From positions 496,001-560,000 of the forward strand of contig CAVRED010000007.1 of assembly GCA_963719975.1 (NCBI GenBank): a DNA stretch of 64,000 nt, in the 5' to 3' direction. The position numbers were made by a program, and so were the translations under genes. Within the stretch, counting starts at the first letter, position 1. The number at the start of each line of letters is the position of its first letter. Positions 7,768 to 16,870 of the stretch are shown piece by piece. This DNA is from Poindextera sp963719975. GTDB lineage: Bacteria; Pseudomonadota; Alphaproteobacteria; Caulobacterales; Caulobacteraceae. Under the pieces are notes generated by a model. It saw only the letters and a program-made list of their open reading frames with translations. It was not told the DNA's origin and ran no database searches.

Positions 7768-8219
7768 AGCGCCAAGCCGCGGCGCATCGGGCCCGCTCCG
7801 TCGCCCGGCTCGCGGCCGTGCAGGCGCTCTACCAGATGGAAACCGCCGGCCCCGGCGTCGAGACGGTCATCCGTGAGTTCGGCGAGCACCGCTTCGACCG
7901 CGACATCGAGGGCGTCTCGCTGGCGCCCGCCGACGAGGGCTACTTCGCCCAGCTGGTGCGCGGCGTGGTCGCCGAGCAGGCGCGGTTGGACAAGGCGATC
8001 CGCCATCGGCTCGCCGAAGGCTGGCGCCTGGAGCGCATCGACGCCACCCTTCGCGCCATCCTGCGGGTCGGGGCGTTCGAGCTCATCGGCGGCGACGCGC
8101 CCGCGTCGGTCGTGATCGACGAGTACGTCGAAATCGCCAAATGCTTCTTCGATGGGCCTGAACCGGGCTTCGTCAACGCCGCTCTTGACGGGATCGCGCG
8201 CGATGAGCGAGCCGCCTGA
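7764..8219 (+). CDS. nusB: transcription antitermination factor NusB
   Basis: 151 residues from GTG 7764. All-helical NusB fold: RSVARLAAVQALYQMETAG at the N-terminus, LRAILRVGAFELIGGDAPA and VVIDEYVEIAKCFF, with the terminal FVNAALDGIA. With S10 and NusA/NusG it supports antitermination of rRNA operons. Translational coupling to ribH is likely from the GTGA overlap. It overlaps thiL by 17 bases. Confidence 0.95.
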   Translation: MKRQAAAHRARSVARLAAVQALYQMETAGPGVETVIREFGEHRFDRDIEGVSLAPADEGYFAQLVRGVVAEQARLDKAIRHRLAEGWRLERIDATLRAILRVGAFELIGGDAPASVVIDEYVEIAKCFFDGPEPGFVNAALDGIARDERAA

Positions 8220-9192
8220 CGAGTTCGAGTGGATCGCGCGGGTCCTAAGACCGCTGGCGAAGAATGCTCCGGAAGCGCTTGATCTAGCTGACGATGCGGC
8301 GGCGCTACCTACCCGTCCTGACCACGACCTCGTCGTGTCCAAGGACATGATCGTCGAAGGCGTCCACTTCCTGCATGACGATCCGCCGGACCTGGTCGCC
8401 CGCAAGCTCCTGCGGGTCAATCTGTCGGACCTGGCGGGCAAGGGGGCAGAGCCCTACGGCTACTTTCTCGCCATCGCCTGGCCGGCGCGGTTCGACTGGG
8501 CGAAGCGCGAGGCCTTCGCCCGCGGCCTCGAGGAAGACCAGACCCATTTCGGGCTCAAGCTCTTTGGCGGCGACACCGCTTCGACACCAGGGCCGTTGGT
8601 CGCGAGCGTGACCATCCTTGGCTGGGTCCCGGCCGGACGCATGGTCCAGCGCGCCGGCGCGACGCCGGGCGACGTCATCCTGGTGAGCGGGACGATCGGC
8701 GACGGCTTGCTCGGTCTGGGCGCGGCCAAGGGCGAATTAGTTGGAATTTCTTACGATGAACGCCAATGGCTCGCCGGTCGTTACCGTCTTCCGGAACCCC
8801 GGCTCCGGCTCGCCAATCCCTTGCGCAGCTTGGCGCACGCGGCCGCGGACGTCTCCGACGGCCTGGTCGCCGACGCCGGTCACATCGCCGAGGCGAGCGG
8901 TGTCGGGCTCGTGCTCGACCTCGATCGCATGCCGCTCTCGATCGCCGGCCGGGCATGGCTCGCCGCTCAGGCCGACGCGGCCGCGGCAAAGGTGGCGCTG
9001 GCCACCGGCGGCGACGACTATGAGATCGTGTGCGCGGCGCCGCGCACCCATGTCGAGGAGCTCGTCGCCGCGGCCGAGGCGGGTGGCGTCGCCATGACCG
9101 AGGTCGGGGTGGTGACCGAAGAGGCGGGCGTGCGTGTGCTCGCCGAGGGGCGCGCCGTGGACGTCGCACGAACCGGCTACGTGCACCGCTGA
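8203..9192 (+). CDS. thiL: thiamine-monophosphate kinase
   Basis: 329 residues. ATP-dependent phosphorylation of thiamine monophosphate to the diphosphate. Motifs: LADDAAALPTRPDHDLVVSKD, IVEGVHFLHDDP with acidic metal ligands, LRVNLSDLAGKGAEPYGYF, GDTASTPGPL, DVSDGLVADAGHIA and ATGGDDYEIVCA. I chose ATG 8203 (MSEPPDEFEW) rather than in-frame 8152, which lies deep inside nusB. Last member of the rib-nusB-thiL run. Confidence 0.95.
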   Translation: MSEPPDEFEWIARVLRPLAKNAPEALDLADDAAALPTRPDHDLVVSKDMIVEGVHFLHDDPPDLVARKLLRVNLSDLAGKGAEPYGYFLAIAWPARFDWAKREAFARGLEEDQTHFGLKLFGGDTASTPGPLVASVTILGWVPAGRMVQRAGATPGDVILVSGTIGDGLLGLGAAKGELVGISYDERQWLAGRYRLPEPRLRLANPLRSLAHAAADVSDGLVADAGHIAEASGVGLVLDLDRMPLSIAGRAWLAAQADAAAAKVALATGGDDYEIVCAAPRTHVEELVAAAEAGGVAMTEVGVVTEEAGVRVLAEGRAVDVARTGYVHR

Positions 9193-9194
9193 CC

Positions 9195-9848
9195 ATGCCG
9201 ATCCGCGCGGTCGTCTTCGACGTCGGCGAGACCCTGGTGGACGAGACGCGCCACTGGGGGGAATGGGCGGACTGGATGGGGGTTCCCCACCTGACCTTCT
9301 TCGGCGCGCTGGGCGCGGTCATTGAACGCCGCGGCCATCACCGCGAGGTCTTCCAGATGGTGCGGCCGGGATTTGATCTCAAAGCCGCGATCCGCGCTCG
9401 CGAGGCGGCGGGCTGGCGCTACCATTTCCAGCCGACGGACTTCTATCCGGATGCCGAGTCTTGCCTCGCCGCCTTGAGAATGGCCGGCTATCGCATTGGA
9501 ATCGCGGGCAATCAGCCTGAGGGGGCCGTTGAGGCCCTGCAGGCGGCGCAGGTGGTCGCCGACTTCATCGCCTCATCGACCGGCTGGGGCGTTGAGAAGC
9601 CTTCGCCGGCCTTCTTCGCCCGCGTCGTGGAAGCCGCGGGCGTGGCGGCGCACGAAATCGCCTATGTGGGCGACCGGCTGGACAACGACGTCCTGCCCGC
9701 CCGCGCCGCCGGCATGACCGCCGTCTTCATTCGCCGCGGCCCCTGGGGCGTGATCCACGCGCAATGGGCGGAAGCCGCACAGGCAACGGTTCGCATTGAA
9801 TCGTTGTCGGAACTAACTGATAAACTAAGAGAAATGGAGAGGCGCTAA
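9195..9848 (+). CDS. HAD-superfamily hydrolase
   Basis: 217 residues. HAD motif I is FDVGETL, so the nucleophile Asp is present but the usual second Asp of DxD is Gly. Motif II IGIAGNQP; motif III lysine in GVEKPSPAFFARV; motif IV YVGDRLDNDVLPARAAGM. The substrate is unknown. It starts two bases after the thiL stop, so it is probably in the same transcript. Its end overlaps the convergent oxidoreductase by four bases. Confidence 0.85.
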   Translation: MPIRAVVFDVGETLVDETRHWGEWADWMGVPHLTFFGALGAVIERRGHHREVFQMVRPGFDLKAAIRAREAAGWRYHFQPTDFYPDAESCLAALRMAGYRIGIAGNQPEGAVEALQAAQVVADFIASSTGWGVEKPSPAFFARVVEAAGVAAHEIAYVGDRLDNDVLPARAAGMTAVFIRRGPWGVIHAQWAEAAQATVRIESLSELTDKLREMERR

Positions 9849-10849
9849 GCCAGCTTCACCAGCATCTTGCCGACGTTCTCGCCGCTGAACAGCTTGAGGA
9901 AGGCGTCGGGAGCGCGCTCGATGCCCTGCTCGACCGTCTCCCGCCACTTGATCTTTCCTTGCGCGGCCCACTCGGCGAAGTCGCGGCGGAATGCGGGGGC
10001 GACGTCGTTGTGGCTCGAGACGATGAAGCCCTCGAGCCGCAGCTGCTTGCCGACGGTCAGCATCAGGCCGCGTACGCCATCGCCGAGGTCGGTTGCGTTG
10101 TAGCCCGCGATCATGCCGCAAAGCGCAAACCGCGCGAACGGCTTTGCCGCCACCAGCGCCGCTTCCAGGTGCGAGCCGCCGACGTTGTCGAAATAGACGT
10201 CGATGCCGCCCGGCGCGGCGCGCAACAGCGCCGAGGTCAGATCCTTCTCGGCCTTGTAGTCGATGGCATGATCGACCCCGATCTCCTTGAGATAGGCGAT
10301 CTTTTCGGCCCCGCCGGCCGAGCCGATGACCGTGTGGCCCTTCAGCTTGGCGATCTGGCAGACGATCTGGCCGACAGCGCCGGCCGCCGCCGAGACGAAG
10401 ACCACGTCGCCGTCCTTCAGCGCGGCGATCTTCAAGAGGCCAACGTAGGCCGTCAGCCCCGGCATGCCGGCCGCGCCAAGGAACGCCTGCGGCGGCAACC
10501 CATGCGTTTCCAGCTTCTCGAGCGCGCCGGCCGGCGCGTTGAAAGCCTCACGCCAGCCGAAGAAGCTCGACACCAGGTCGCCAGGCTTGAGCGCGTCGGC
10601 CTTCGAGGCGACCACCTCGCCGACGGCCCCGCCCTGCATGGCCTGGCCGAGCTGGAACGGCGGCGTATAGCTCACCGCGTCGTTCATTCGGCCGCGCATG
10701 TAGGGGTCGACGGTCATCCAGAGGTTCCTGACCGTCACTTCGCCGGCCGCCGGATCCGGCACGGCCACGCTGGCCAGTTCGAAGTTGGCTGGGGTGGGCA
10801 GCCCGACGGGGCGGGACTTCAGGCGGATTTCGCGCGAGGTCGTCGGCAT
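9845..10849 (-). CDS. NADP-dependent medium-chain oxidoreductase (CurA/2-alkenal reductase type)
   Basis: 334 residues. Zinc-free MDR-family reductase: NLWMTVDPYMRGRMND, VVASKADALKPGDLVSSFFG, GMPGLTAYVGLLKIA, SAAAGAVGQIVCQIAKLKG (Rossmann fold), DVYFDNVGGSHLEAAL and GMIAGYNATDLGDGVRGL. Members reduce alpha,beta-unsaturated aldehydes or ketones and quinone-like compounds. ATG 10849 chosen because MPTTSREIRLKSRPVGLPTP matches family N-termini. It stands alone on the minus strand. Confidence 0.92.
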   Translation of the reverse strand: MPTTSREIRLKSRPVGLPTPANFELASVAVPDPAAGEVTVRNLWMTVDPYMRGRMNDAVSYTPPFQLGQAMQGGAVGEVVASKADALKPGDLVSSFFGWREAFNAPAGALEKLETHGLPPQAFLGAAGMPGLTAYVGLLKIAALKDGDVVFVSAAAGAVGQIVCQIAKLKGHTVIGSAGGAEKIAYLKEIGVDHAIDYKAEKDLTSALLRAAPGGIDVYFDNVGGSHLEAALVAAKPFARFALCGMIAGYNATDLGDGVRGLMLTVGKQLRLEGFIVSSHNDVAPAFRRDFAEWAAQGKIKWRETVEQGIERAPDAFLKLFSGENVGKMLVKLA

Positions 10850-10980
10850 GGGCGTGTTCCTAACTCTTGGCGTTGAATTGGCTGGCCTCCTCCTAGAGCA
10901 ACCGGACCGGCCCGTCATGCGTGGTGGACAAACCGGGCGGGCGCGGACAGAGCTTCGCCCGGTTTCGCGCGAAGGATCTG

Positions 10981-11907
10981 ATGGCCGAGAGACAGGTGTT
11001 GCGGGCCGGCGTCGTCGGCGCCGGGGTGTTCGGCGGCTATCACGCCGGCCAGTACGCGCGGCAGGACGATGTGGTCCTGGCCGGCGTCTACGACATCGAC
11101 CGGGCAAGAGCCGAGGCCCTGGCCGCCAAGCACGGCGCGCGCGCGGTCGGGGATCTTGACGAGCTCTGGGCGCTGGTCGACGTGGCCAGCATCGCATCGC
11201 CCGCCGTGGCGCACGCCGCCGAAGCGCTGGCCGGGCTCGAGGCCGGCAGGTCGCTCTACGTCGAGAAGCCGATCGCCACCAGACTCGATGAGGCCGACCG
11301 CATCGGCGCTCTGTCGGCCGAGCGAAAGCTGGTCGTGGCCTGCGGCTTCCTCGAGCGCGCCGGGTTCGAGGCCATGGGCCTGTTCGACGTCCCCGAGCGG
11401 CCGTTGCTGCTCGAGGCGGCGCGGCTGAATACGGCCGGCTCGCGCAACCTGGATGTCTCCGTGGTCCTGGACCTGATGATCCACGACCTCGATCTGGCGC
11501 TGGCGATCACCCGCGCCCAGCCGGTCGCGGTCGAGGCGGAGGGCGCGATGACGGCCAATGACAGCTTCGATGTCGTCGAGGCTGAGGCGACCTTCGACGA
11601 CGGCTTCACCGCGCGATTCCACGCCTCCCGCGTTGCCGAAGCGCGCGAGCGGACGATGCGCATCGTCTATCCCTCGGGCGAGGTGAGGGTGGATTTCCTC
11701 AAGCGCGCCTTCTCCAACACCACGCCGTTCCCGCTCGACAGCGCCTTTGACCAGACGCCCGCCGGGCGCGACCCGCTGGGCGCCAGCCTGGCGCGCTTCC
11801 TGGATGTCGTGCGCGGGGAAGCGCCAAGACCGCTGGCCGACGCGGCCGACGGCGCCCGCGCCCTCGACTTGGCCTTGGCGGTCGAGCAGGCCGTTTCGCT
11901 CGGCTGA
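10981..11907 (+). CDS. Gfo/Idh/MocA-family oxidoreductase
   Basis: 308 residues from ATG 10981, with GAAGGA just upstream; a GTG at 10921 is in frame but less likely. N-terminal NAD(P) Rossmann domain: AGVVGAGVFGGYHAGQYARQ, SIASPAVAHAA, and the EKP motif in LYVEKPIATRLDEAD. The C-terminal domain has DLMIHDLDLALAI. The substrate is probably a sugar or cyclitol and cannot be told. It precedes ilvD in the same direction. Confidence 0.9.
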   Translation: MAERQVLRAGVVGAGVFGGYHAGQYARQDDVVLAGVYDIDRARAEALAAKHGARAVGDLDELWALVDVASIASPAVAHAAEALAGLEAGRSLYVEKPIATRLDEADRIGALSAERKLVVACGFLERAGFEAMGLFDVPERPLLLEAARLNTAGSRNLDVSVVLDLMIHDLDLALAITRAQPVAVEAEGAMTANDSFDVVEAEATFDDGFTARFHASRVAEARERTMRIVYPSGEVRVDFLKRAFSNTTPFPLDSAFDQTPAGRDPLGASLARFLDVVRGEAPRPLADAADGARALDLALAVEQAVSLG

Positions 11908-11964
11908 CTTTGCGCGCGGGCCGCGCCTCGGCTAGGGATGCCGGCCTCTAGAGACGAGGCCGCC

Positions 11965-13698
11965 ATGACCCGCAGACCCGACGGAACCTGGGACAAGTCG
12001 AAGCTTCCCAGCCGGCACGTGACAGAGGGGCCGAGCCGCGCCCCGCACAGGTCCTACTACTATGCGATGGGGCTGGGCACGCGGGAGATCGCCCAGCCGT
12101 TCGTCGGCGTCGTCTCCTGCTGGAACGAGGCCGCGCCCTGCAACACCGCCCTGATGCGCCAGGCGCACGCCGCCACCGACGGCGTGAAGGCCGCGGGCGC
12201 GACGCCGCGCGAGTTCTGCACCATCACCGTCACCGACGGCATCGCCATGGGCCACGAGGGCATGAAGTCGTCGCTGGTCAGCCGCGACCTCATCGCCGAC
12301 TCCGTCGAGCTCACCGTGCGCGGCCACGCCTACGACGCGCTGGTGGGCATCGCAGGCTGCGACAAGAGCCTGCCGGGCATGATGATGGCGATGCTGCGCC
12401 TGAACGTGCCGAGCGTCTTCCTGTACGGCGGCTCCATTCTACCCGGCCGCTGGCATGGCCGCGACGTGACCGTCGTCGACGTGTTCGAGGCCGTCGGCCA
12501 GAACTCCGCCGGCAAGCTCAGCCTCGACGACCTTTGCGACCTCGAGCAGCACGCCTGCCCCGGGGACGGGGCCTGCGGCGGCCAGTTCACCGCCAACACC
12601 ATGGCGTGCGTGTCCGAGGCGATCGGGCTCGCGCTCCCACTCTCGGCGGCGCTGCCCGCGCCCTACGAGAGCCGCGACCAGTACGCGCGCGCCTCGGGCG
12701 AGGCGGTCGTCCGCCTGATCGAGCGCAACATTCGCCCGCGCGACATCTGCACCCGCGAGGCGTTCGAGAACGCAGCCGTGGTCGTCGCCGCCACCGGTGG
12801 GTCGACCAACGGCGGCCTGCACCTGCCGGCGATGGCCAACGAGTGCGGTGTCGAGTTCTCGTTGCGCGACTTCGCCGAGATCGCGCGGCGCACGCCCTAT
12901 CTCGCGGATCTGAAGCCCGGCGGCCGCTACGTTGCCAAGGACATGGGCGAGGCGGGCGGCATGCCGGTCCTGCTGAAGACCCTGCTCGAGGGCGGTTTCA
13001 TCCACGGCGACTGCATGACGGTGACCGGCAAGACGATTGCCGAGAACCTCGCCGACGTGAAGTGGCGCGACGACCAGGACGTGATCCGGCCGGTGTCGAA
13101 CCCGCTCTCGTCGACCGGCGGCCAGGTCGGCCTCTGGGGCTCGCTCGCGCCCGAGGGCGCCATCATCAAGGTCGCGGGGCTGGGCGTGCGCAAGCATCGC
13201 GGCCCGGCGCGGGTGTTCGAGGGCGAGGAGGCCTGCTTCGCCGCCGTCGAGGCCGGCGAGTACCAGGACGGCGAGGTGCTCGTCATCCGCTACGAGGGGC
13301 CCAAGGGCGGGCCGGGCATGCGCGAGATGCTCTCCACCACGGCCGCCCTGACCGGACAGGGCAGGGGCGACAAGGTCGCGCTGGTCACCGACGGCCGCTT
13401 CTCCGGCGGCACGCATGGGCTCTGCGTCGGCCACGTCGGCCCGGAAGCCCAGGACGGGGGCCCGATCGGCCTGGTCGAGAACGGCGACATCATCTCGATC
13501 GACGCCGAGGCCGGGACTATCGAGCTCGAGGTCGATCCGATCGTGCTCGAGCGGCGGCTGCGCCACTGGGCGCCGCAGCAGATCGACTTCGGCTCAGGCG
13601 CGCTCTGGAAGTACGCCCAGAGCGTCGGCCCCGCCTACATGGGCGCCGTCACCCACCCGGGCTTCAAGGGCGAGCGCAAGGTCTACGCGGACATCTGA
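11965..13698 (+). CDS. ilvD: dihydroxy-acid dehydratase (IlvD/Edd family)
   Basis: 577 residues. Iron-sulfur cysteines in VSCWNEAAPC, GIAGCDKSLPGMMMAML and ACPGDGACGGQFTANTM; also VVVAATGGSTNGGLHLPAM and LVTDGRFSGGTHGLCVGHV. The third-step enzyme of branched-chain amino-acid synthesis; close family members dehydrate sugar acids, and the order after a Gfo/Idh oxidoreductase makes a sugar-acid role possible. ATG 11965 is preferred over an in-frame start at 11938. Confidence 0.88.
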   Translation: MTRRPDGTWDKSKLPSRHVTEGPSRAPHRSYYYAMGLGTREIAQPFVGVVSCWNEAAPCNTALMRQAHAATDGVKAAGATPREFCTITVTDGIAMGHEGMKSSLVSRDLIADSVELTVRGHAYDALVGIAGCDKSLPGMMMAMLRLNVPSVFLYGGSILPGRWHGRDVTVVDVFEAVGQNSAGKLSLDDLCDLEQHACPGDGACGGQFTANTMACVSEAIGLALPLSAALPAPYESRDQYARASGEAVVRLIERNIRPRDICTREAFENAAVVVAATGGSTNGGLHLPAMANECGVEFSLRDFAEIARRTPYLADLKPGGRYVAKDMGEAGGMPVLLKTLLEGGFIHGDCMTVTGKTIAENLADVKWRDDQDVIRPVSNPLSSTGGQVGLWGSLAPEGAIIKVAGLGVRKHRGPARVFEGEEACFAAVEAGEYQDGEVLVIRYEGPKGGPGMREMLSTTAALTGQGRGDKVALVTDGRFSGGTHGLCVGHVGPEAQDGGPIGLVENGDIISIDAEAGTIELEVDPIVLERRLRHWAPQQIDFGSGALWKYAQSVGPAYMGAVTHPGFKGERKVYADI

Positions 13699-13705
13699 GG
13701 CGACG

Positions 13706-14620
13706 ATGACGACCGCCGACACCAGCGCGGCTGCGGCCGACGACATCCTCGAAGGGCCCCGCTTCGACAGCCTTTACAAGACGCTGATCGAACCGCAGCT
13801 CGAGGCGCTGGAGCAGAAGCGCAAGGCGGCCGTGCGCCTGTTCCTGATCATCTGCATGATCGGCGCCGTTCCGCTCGCCGCCGAACTGGCCTTCTTCCCC
13901 GACATCCGCGTCCTGATCGTCACGGTCGCGATCGTCGGCGTCGTCGCCTACATCCCCATCGGGCAGGTGCGGATGGCGTCGAAGGAGACGGTGATCAACG
14001 CGCTGTGCGCGCCGCTGGACATCCTCTACGCCGAGACCAAGGTCACGCCGCCAGCGTTCGACACCTTCCTCAACCTCAATCTGCTGCCGCATCCGAGCGG
14101 CAAGACCTTCCAGGACTCGTTCGACGGCCGCAGCGGAGACTTCGCGTTCACGCTCTGCCAGGCGACCCTGGAGCAGGGGTCCGGCAAGTCCCGCCATGTC
14201 GTCTTCCGCGGCCAGATCTTCCGCATAACAACGCCCAGGCGGCTGCTCGGCACCACGGTCGTGCTGCGCGACTCCGGCTGGCTCGACCGCTTCGAATGTC
14301 CGGCCGGCCTGCAGAAGGTCGGGCTCGAGGACCCGCAGTTCGAGCGCATCTTCGAGGTGTTCGGCTCCGACCAGGTCGAGGCGCGCGAAATTCTCGACCC
14401 CGTCTTCATGGAGCAGCTGGTGGCGCTCGAGACATCCTACGCGGGCGAGCACATGCGCTGCGGCTTCGTCGGCCCGGACCTGTTGCTCGCCGTCGAAGGT
14501 CCGCTGCGGTTCGAAATCGGCGGCATGTTCACCAGCCTGGTCGACCGGACGCGGGTGGAGCGCATTGCGGGCGACATCGAAGCCGTCTTCAAACTGATCG
14601 ACTCCTTCAAGCGCGTATGA
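13706..14620 (+). CDS. DUF3137-type membrane protein
   Basis: 304 residues. Two adjacent hydrophobic segments at about residues 46-66 and 69-86 (FLIICMIGAVPLAAELAFF and VLIVTVAIVGVVAYIPIG), then a long soluble part with FDSFDG-like DSFDGRSGDFAFTLCQA and VVFRGQIFRI blocks typical of DUF3137 proteins. No enzyme motif. It starts seven bases after ilvD and its stop overlaps the next start (ATGA). Confidence 0.8.
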   Translation: MTTADTSAAAADDILEGPRFDSLYKTLIEPQLEALEQKRKAAVRLFLIICMIGAVPLAAELAFFPDIRVLIVTVAIVGVVAYIPIGQVRMASKETVINALCAPLDILYAETKVTPPAFDTFLNLNLLPHPSGKTFQDSFDGRSGDFAFTLCQATLEQGSGKSRHVVFRGQIFRITTPRRLLGTTVVLRDSGWLDRFECPAGLQKVGLEDPQFERIFEVFGSDQVEAREILDPVFMEQLVALETSYAGEHMRCGFVGPDLLLAVEGPLRFEIGGMFTSLVDRTRVERIAGDIEAVFKLIDSFKRV

Positions 14621-15310
14621 GGACGCTCGGTCTACTCGGCGGCATGAGCTGGGAGAGCTCGGCCGTCTACTACCGCCGCCTCAACGAGGGCGTCCGCGAG
14701 CGCCTGGGCGGCCAGCACTCCGCGCGGCTCGTCTTGTGGTCGGCCGACTTCGCGCCCATCGCCGAGATGCAGGCCGAGGGACGGTGGGACGACGCGACGG
14801 CGGTGCTGGTTGACGCCGCCCGGCGGGCTCGAGCGCGCCGGCGCGGAGGCCATCCTGATCTGCGCCAACACGATGCACCGGATGGCGGGCGAGGTCGCGG
14901 CCGCGGTGGGCGTCCCGCTGATCCACGTCGCCGACGTCACGGCCGACGCCATCCGCGCGGCCGGCGCCAAGCGGCCGCTGCTGCTCGCCACCGGCTTTGT
15001 GATGGAGCAGCCCTTCTATCGCGAGCGTCTGCGGACTCGCGGCGCGGAGACGCTGGTTCCACCCGAGGCGGAGCGCAAACGGCTGCACGCGATCATCTTC
15101 GACGAGTTGGTGCAGGGCCGCTTCGAGCCGGCCGCCAGGGCCGAGGTGGTCGCCATGGTCGAGGGCGCCGTCGCCCGCGACGGGGCCGACGCCGTCATCT
15201 TCGGCTGCACGGAGATCGGGATGCTCGTGCCCGTCGCGGCCGTGTCAGTTCCGGTGTTCGACACGCTCGAGCTGCACGTGGAAGCGGCGCTGGCCTTCGC
15301 GCTCGGCTAG
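14617..15310 (+). CDS. aspartate/glutamate racemase family protein (one frameshift)
   Basis: About 231 residues. First part: MRTLGLLGGMSWESSAVYYRRLNEG. Second part in another frame: AILICANTMHRMA with the first catalytic Cys, and AVIFGCTEIGMLV with the second Cys. The frames join at about 14825; removing one G from CGGCGGGCTCGAG gives RRLERAGAE and restores a YgeA-like racemase. Pathway unclear. Overlaps the DUF3137 gene by four bases and ends against NnrU. Confidence 0.88.
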
Positions 15311-15999
15311 CCCAGCGGGCGCACGCCGCCGGTGAAGTAGGGGTGCAGGAAGAGCACAACGGCCCAGACCGCGACGGCGACCAGGAGCCGCCACCAGATC
15401 TCGCCGAGCTTCAGCTTTTGCCGGCCCTGGACGATGGCGGCGAAGGGGATGTTCGAGGTCTGCGCCTCGAAGGCGCGATAGCGGTCGCCGAGCGCGCGCC
15501 GGCGCTTGGCGTCGATGCTGAGCGGGCCGAGCAGCGCCGTGATCAGGATGCCGCCGAACAGGATGATATCGGCCAGCCGGCCGTTGGCGATGAGGTGGGC
15601 GAGCGCCCAGATCGCCGCGCCCCAGAGGAAGGGGTGGCGGGTGATGCGGGTCATCCCCGTCGCCGCCGACGGTTTGTCCACCTCGGAGTCGCCGCGCACC
15701 CGCGTCGGGCTGTTGGTCAGAAGACCCGGCACGGCGAACAGGAAGGCGATGAACACCAAGAGGATCGCCGGGTCGCGGGTTGCGTGACTGGTCCCCCAGA
15801 AGCTGGTGTTCTGCGCCGAGGCGCGCGCCCCGCCAAACGCGATGATCATCCAGACCAGCGCGCCGATTGAGGCCAACGAGAAGAGGCCGAGGAAGGGTCC
15901 CTCGCCGGTCACCGCGACGATCCGGTCGCGCAGCGGCGTGCCCGAGATCAGGAAGTGGATCGCCATGAAGGCGGCCACCGCCGCGATCAGCATGATCAT
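15307..15999 (-). CDS. NnrU family membrane protein
   Basis: 230 residues with about six hydrophobic segments. The family signature is RITRHPFLWGAAIWALAHLI; also FWGTSHATRDPAILLVFIAF. NnrU-like proteins are found beside denitrification and carotenoid genes, but their function is unsettled. ATG 15999 chosen at the start of the first membrane segment. Convergent with the racemase, four-base overlap. Confidence 0.88.
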   Translation of the reverse strand: MIMLIAAVAAFMAIHFLISGTPLRDRIVAVTGEGPFLGLFSLASIGALVWMIIAFGGARASAQNTSFWGTSHATRDPAILLVFIAFLFAVPGLLTNSPTRVRGDSEVDKPSAATGMTRITRHPFLWGAAIWALAHLIANGRLADIILFGGILITALLGPLSIDAKRRRALGDRYRAFEAQTSNIPFAAIVQGRQKLKLGEIWWRLLVAVAVWAVVLFLHPYFTGGVRPLG

Positions 16000-16048
16000 G
16001 AGACGCCTCCCCCTAGGCCGTTCATGGCACCATGCGCCGCACCCCGGC

Positions 16049-16870
16049 TCAAGGGAAGGACATCGCCGAGGATCGCGAGACATAGGCGGGCGCTTCCGCC
16101 AGCAGGCCCTTCGAGCGCATGTACTCGGCGAGCGAGGTGAGGCTGGCGGTCTGGATCGCCCCGCGCTGGTCGTCGAGCACCAGCCGGCCGTCGATCATCG
16201 ACCCGAACGTACGCACCAGGGGATTGAGCTTCACGTCTGTCGGCTTGAACTCCCGGCGGATGATGGCGTCGATGCGGTCGACGTCCGTGATGCCGAGGCG
16301 CGCGGCCACCACCAGGCGGAGCAGGAAGTCGGTGCAGTTCTGGTGCTTCCGCTCGAACGGGTTGGCCATAAGGCTGTAGTCGGGATTGTGCAGCGCCGCG
16401 TAGGCCGGCGAGTTGACCAGCGCCAGCAGCCGGGTCTGCATCTCGGCGGTCGGGATGAGCACCGCCGCCTGCGGGGGCGGGACCGTGCCGGTGAAGAAGC
16501 CCTCCGGCGTGTCCACGACCAGGCCCGAGCGGTCGCAGGCCAGCCGCCGACCGTCGCCCTGGTAGAGGTTCAAGGTCTGGTAGTCGGGCCCGGCGTCGCT
16601 CACGCGCACCCACAGCCCGCCGTGGCTGAACAGCATGTCCTTGGGCATCGACCCGGGCGGCAGACCCACGCGAAAGACGATGGCGACCTTCGCGTCGCTG
16701 GCCGCCAGGGCGTTTTCGACGCTCGCGGCGAACGCGCGGGCGTCCTCGGCGCTCAGATGCCGCGCCGGCAGCGTCGGGCAGGCGCCCCTGGCCGGCGCGC
16801 CGGCGAGCGCGCATGCAAGCGCCAGGGCCAGCCCCAGCGCCGCCCACGGGGCTCCCTGGACGCGGGTCAA
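16049..16870 (-). CDS. DUF2145 family secreted protein
   Basis: 273 residues if translation starts at TTG 16870, which overlaps the xthA stop (TTGA) and gives a normal signal peptide (LGLALALACALAGAPARGA). Mature part: CP then KVAIVFRVGLPPGSMPKDML, FSHGGLWVRV, SLMANPFERKHQNCTDFLLR. The start codon is inferred because no ATG or GTG fits. Exported protein of unknown function, coupled to xthA. Confidence 0.78.
   Translation of the reverse strand: MTRVQGAPWAALGLALALACALAGAPARGACPTLPARHLSAEDARAFAASVENALAASDAKVAIVFRVGLPPGSMPKDMLFSHGGLWVRVSDAGPDYQTLNLYQGDGRRLACDRSGLVVDTPEGFFTGTVPPPQAAVLIPTAEMQTRLLALVNSPAYAALHNPDYSLMANPFERKHQNCTDFLLRLVVAARLGITDVDRIDAIIRREFKPTDVKLNPLVRTFGSMIDGRLVLDDQRGAIQTASLTSLAEYMRSKGLLAEAPAYVSRSSAMSFP

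Noticed and set aside
10850..10980. Gene or RNA in the gap between the two oxidoreductases.
   Set aside because: No frame with coding character and no stable conserved structure; probably only promoter sequence.
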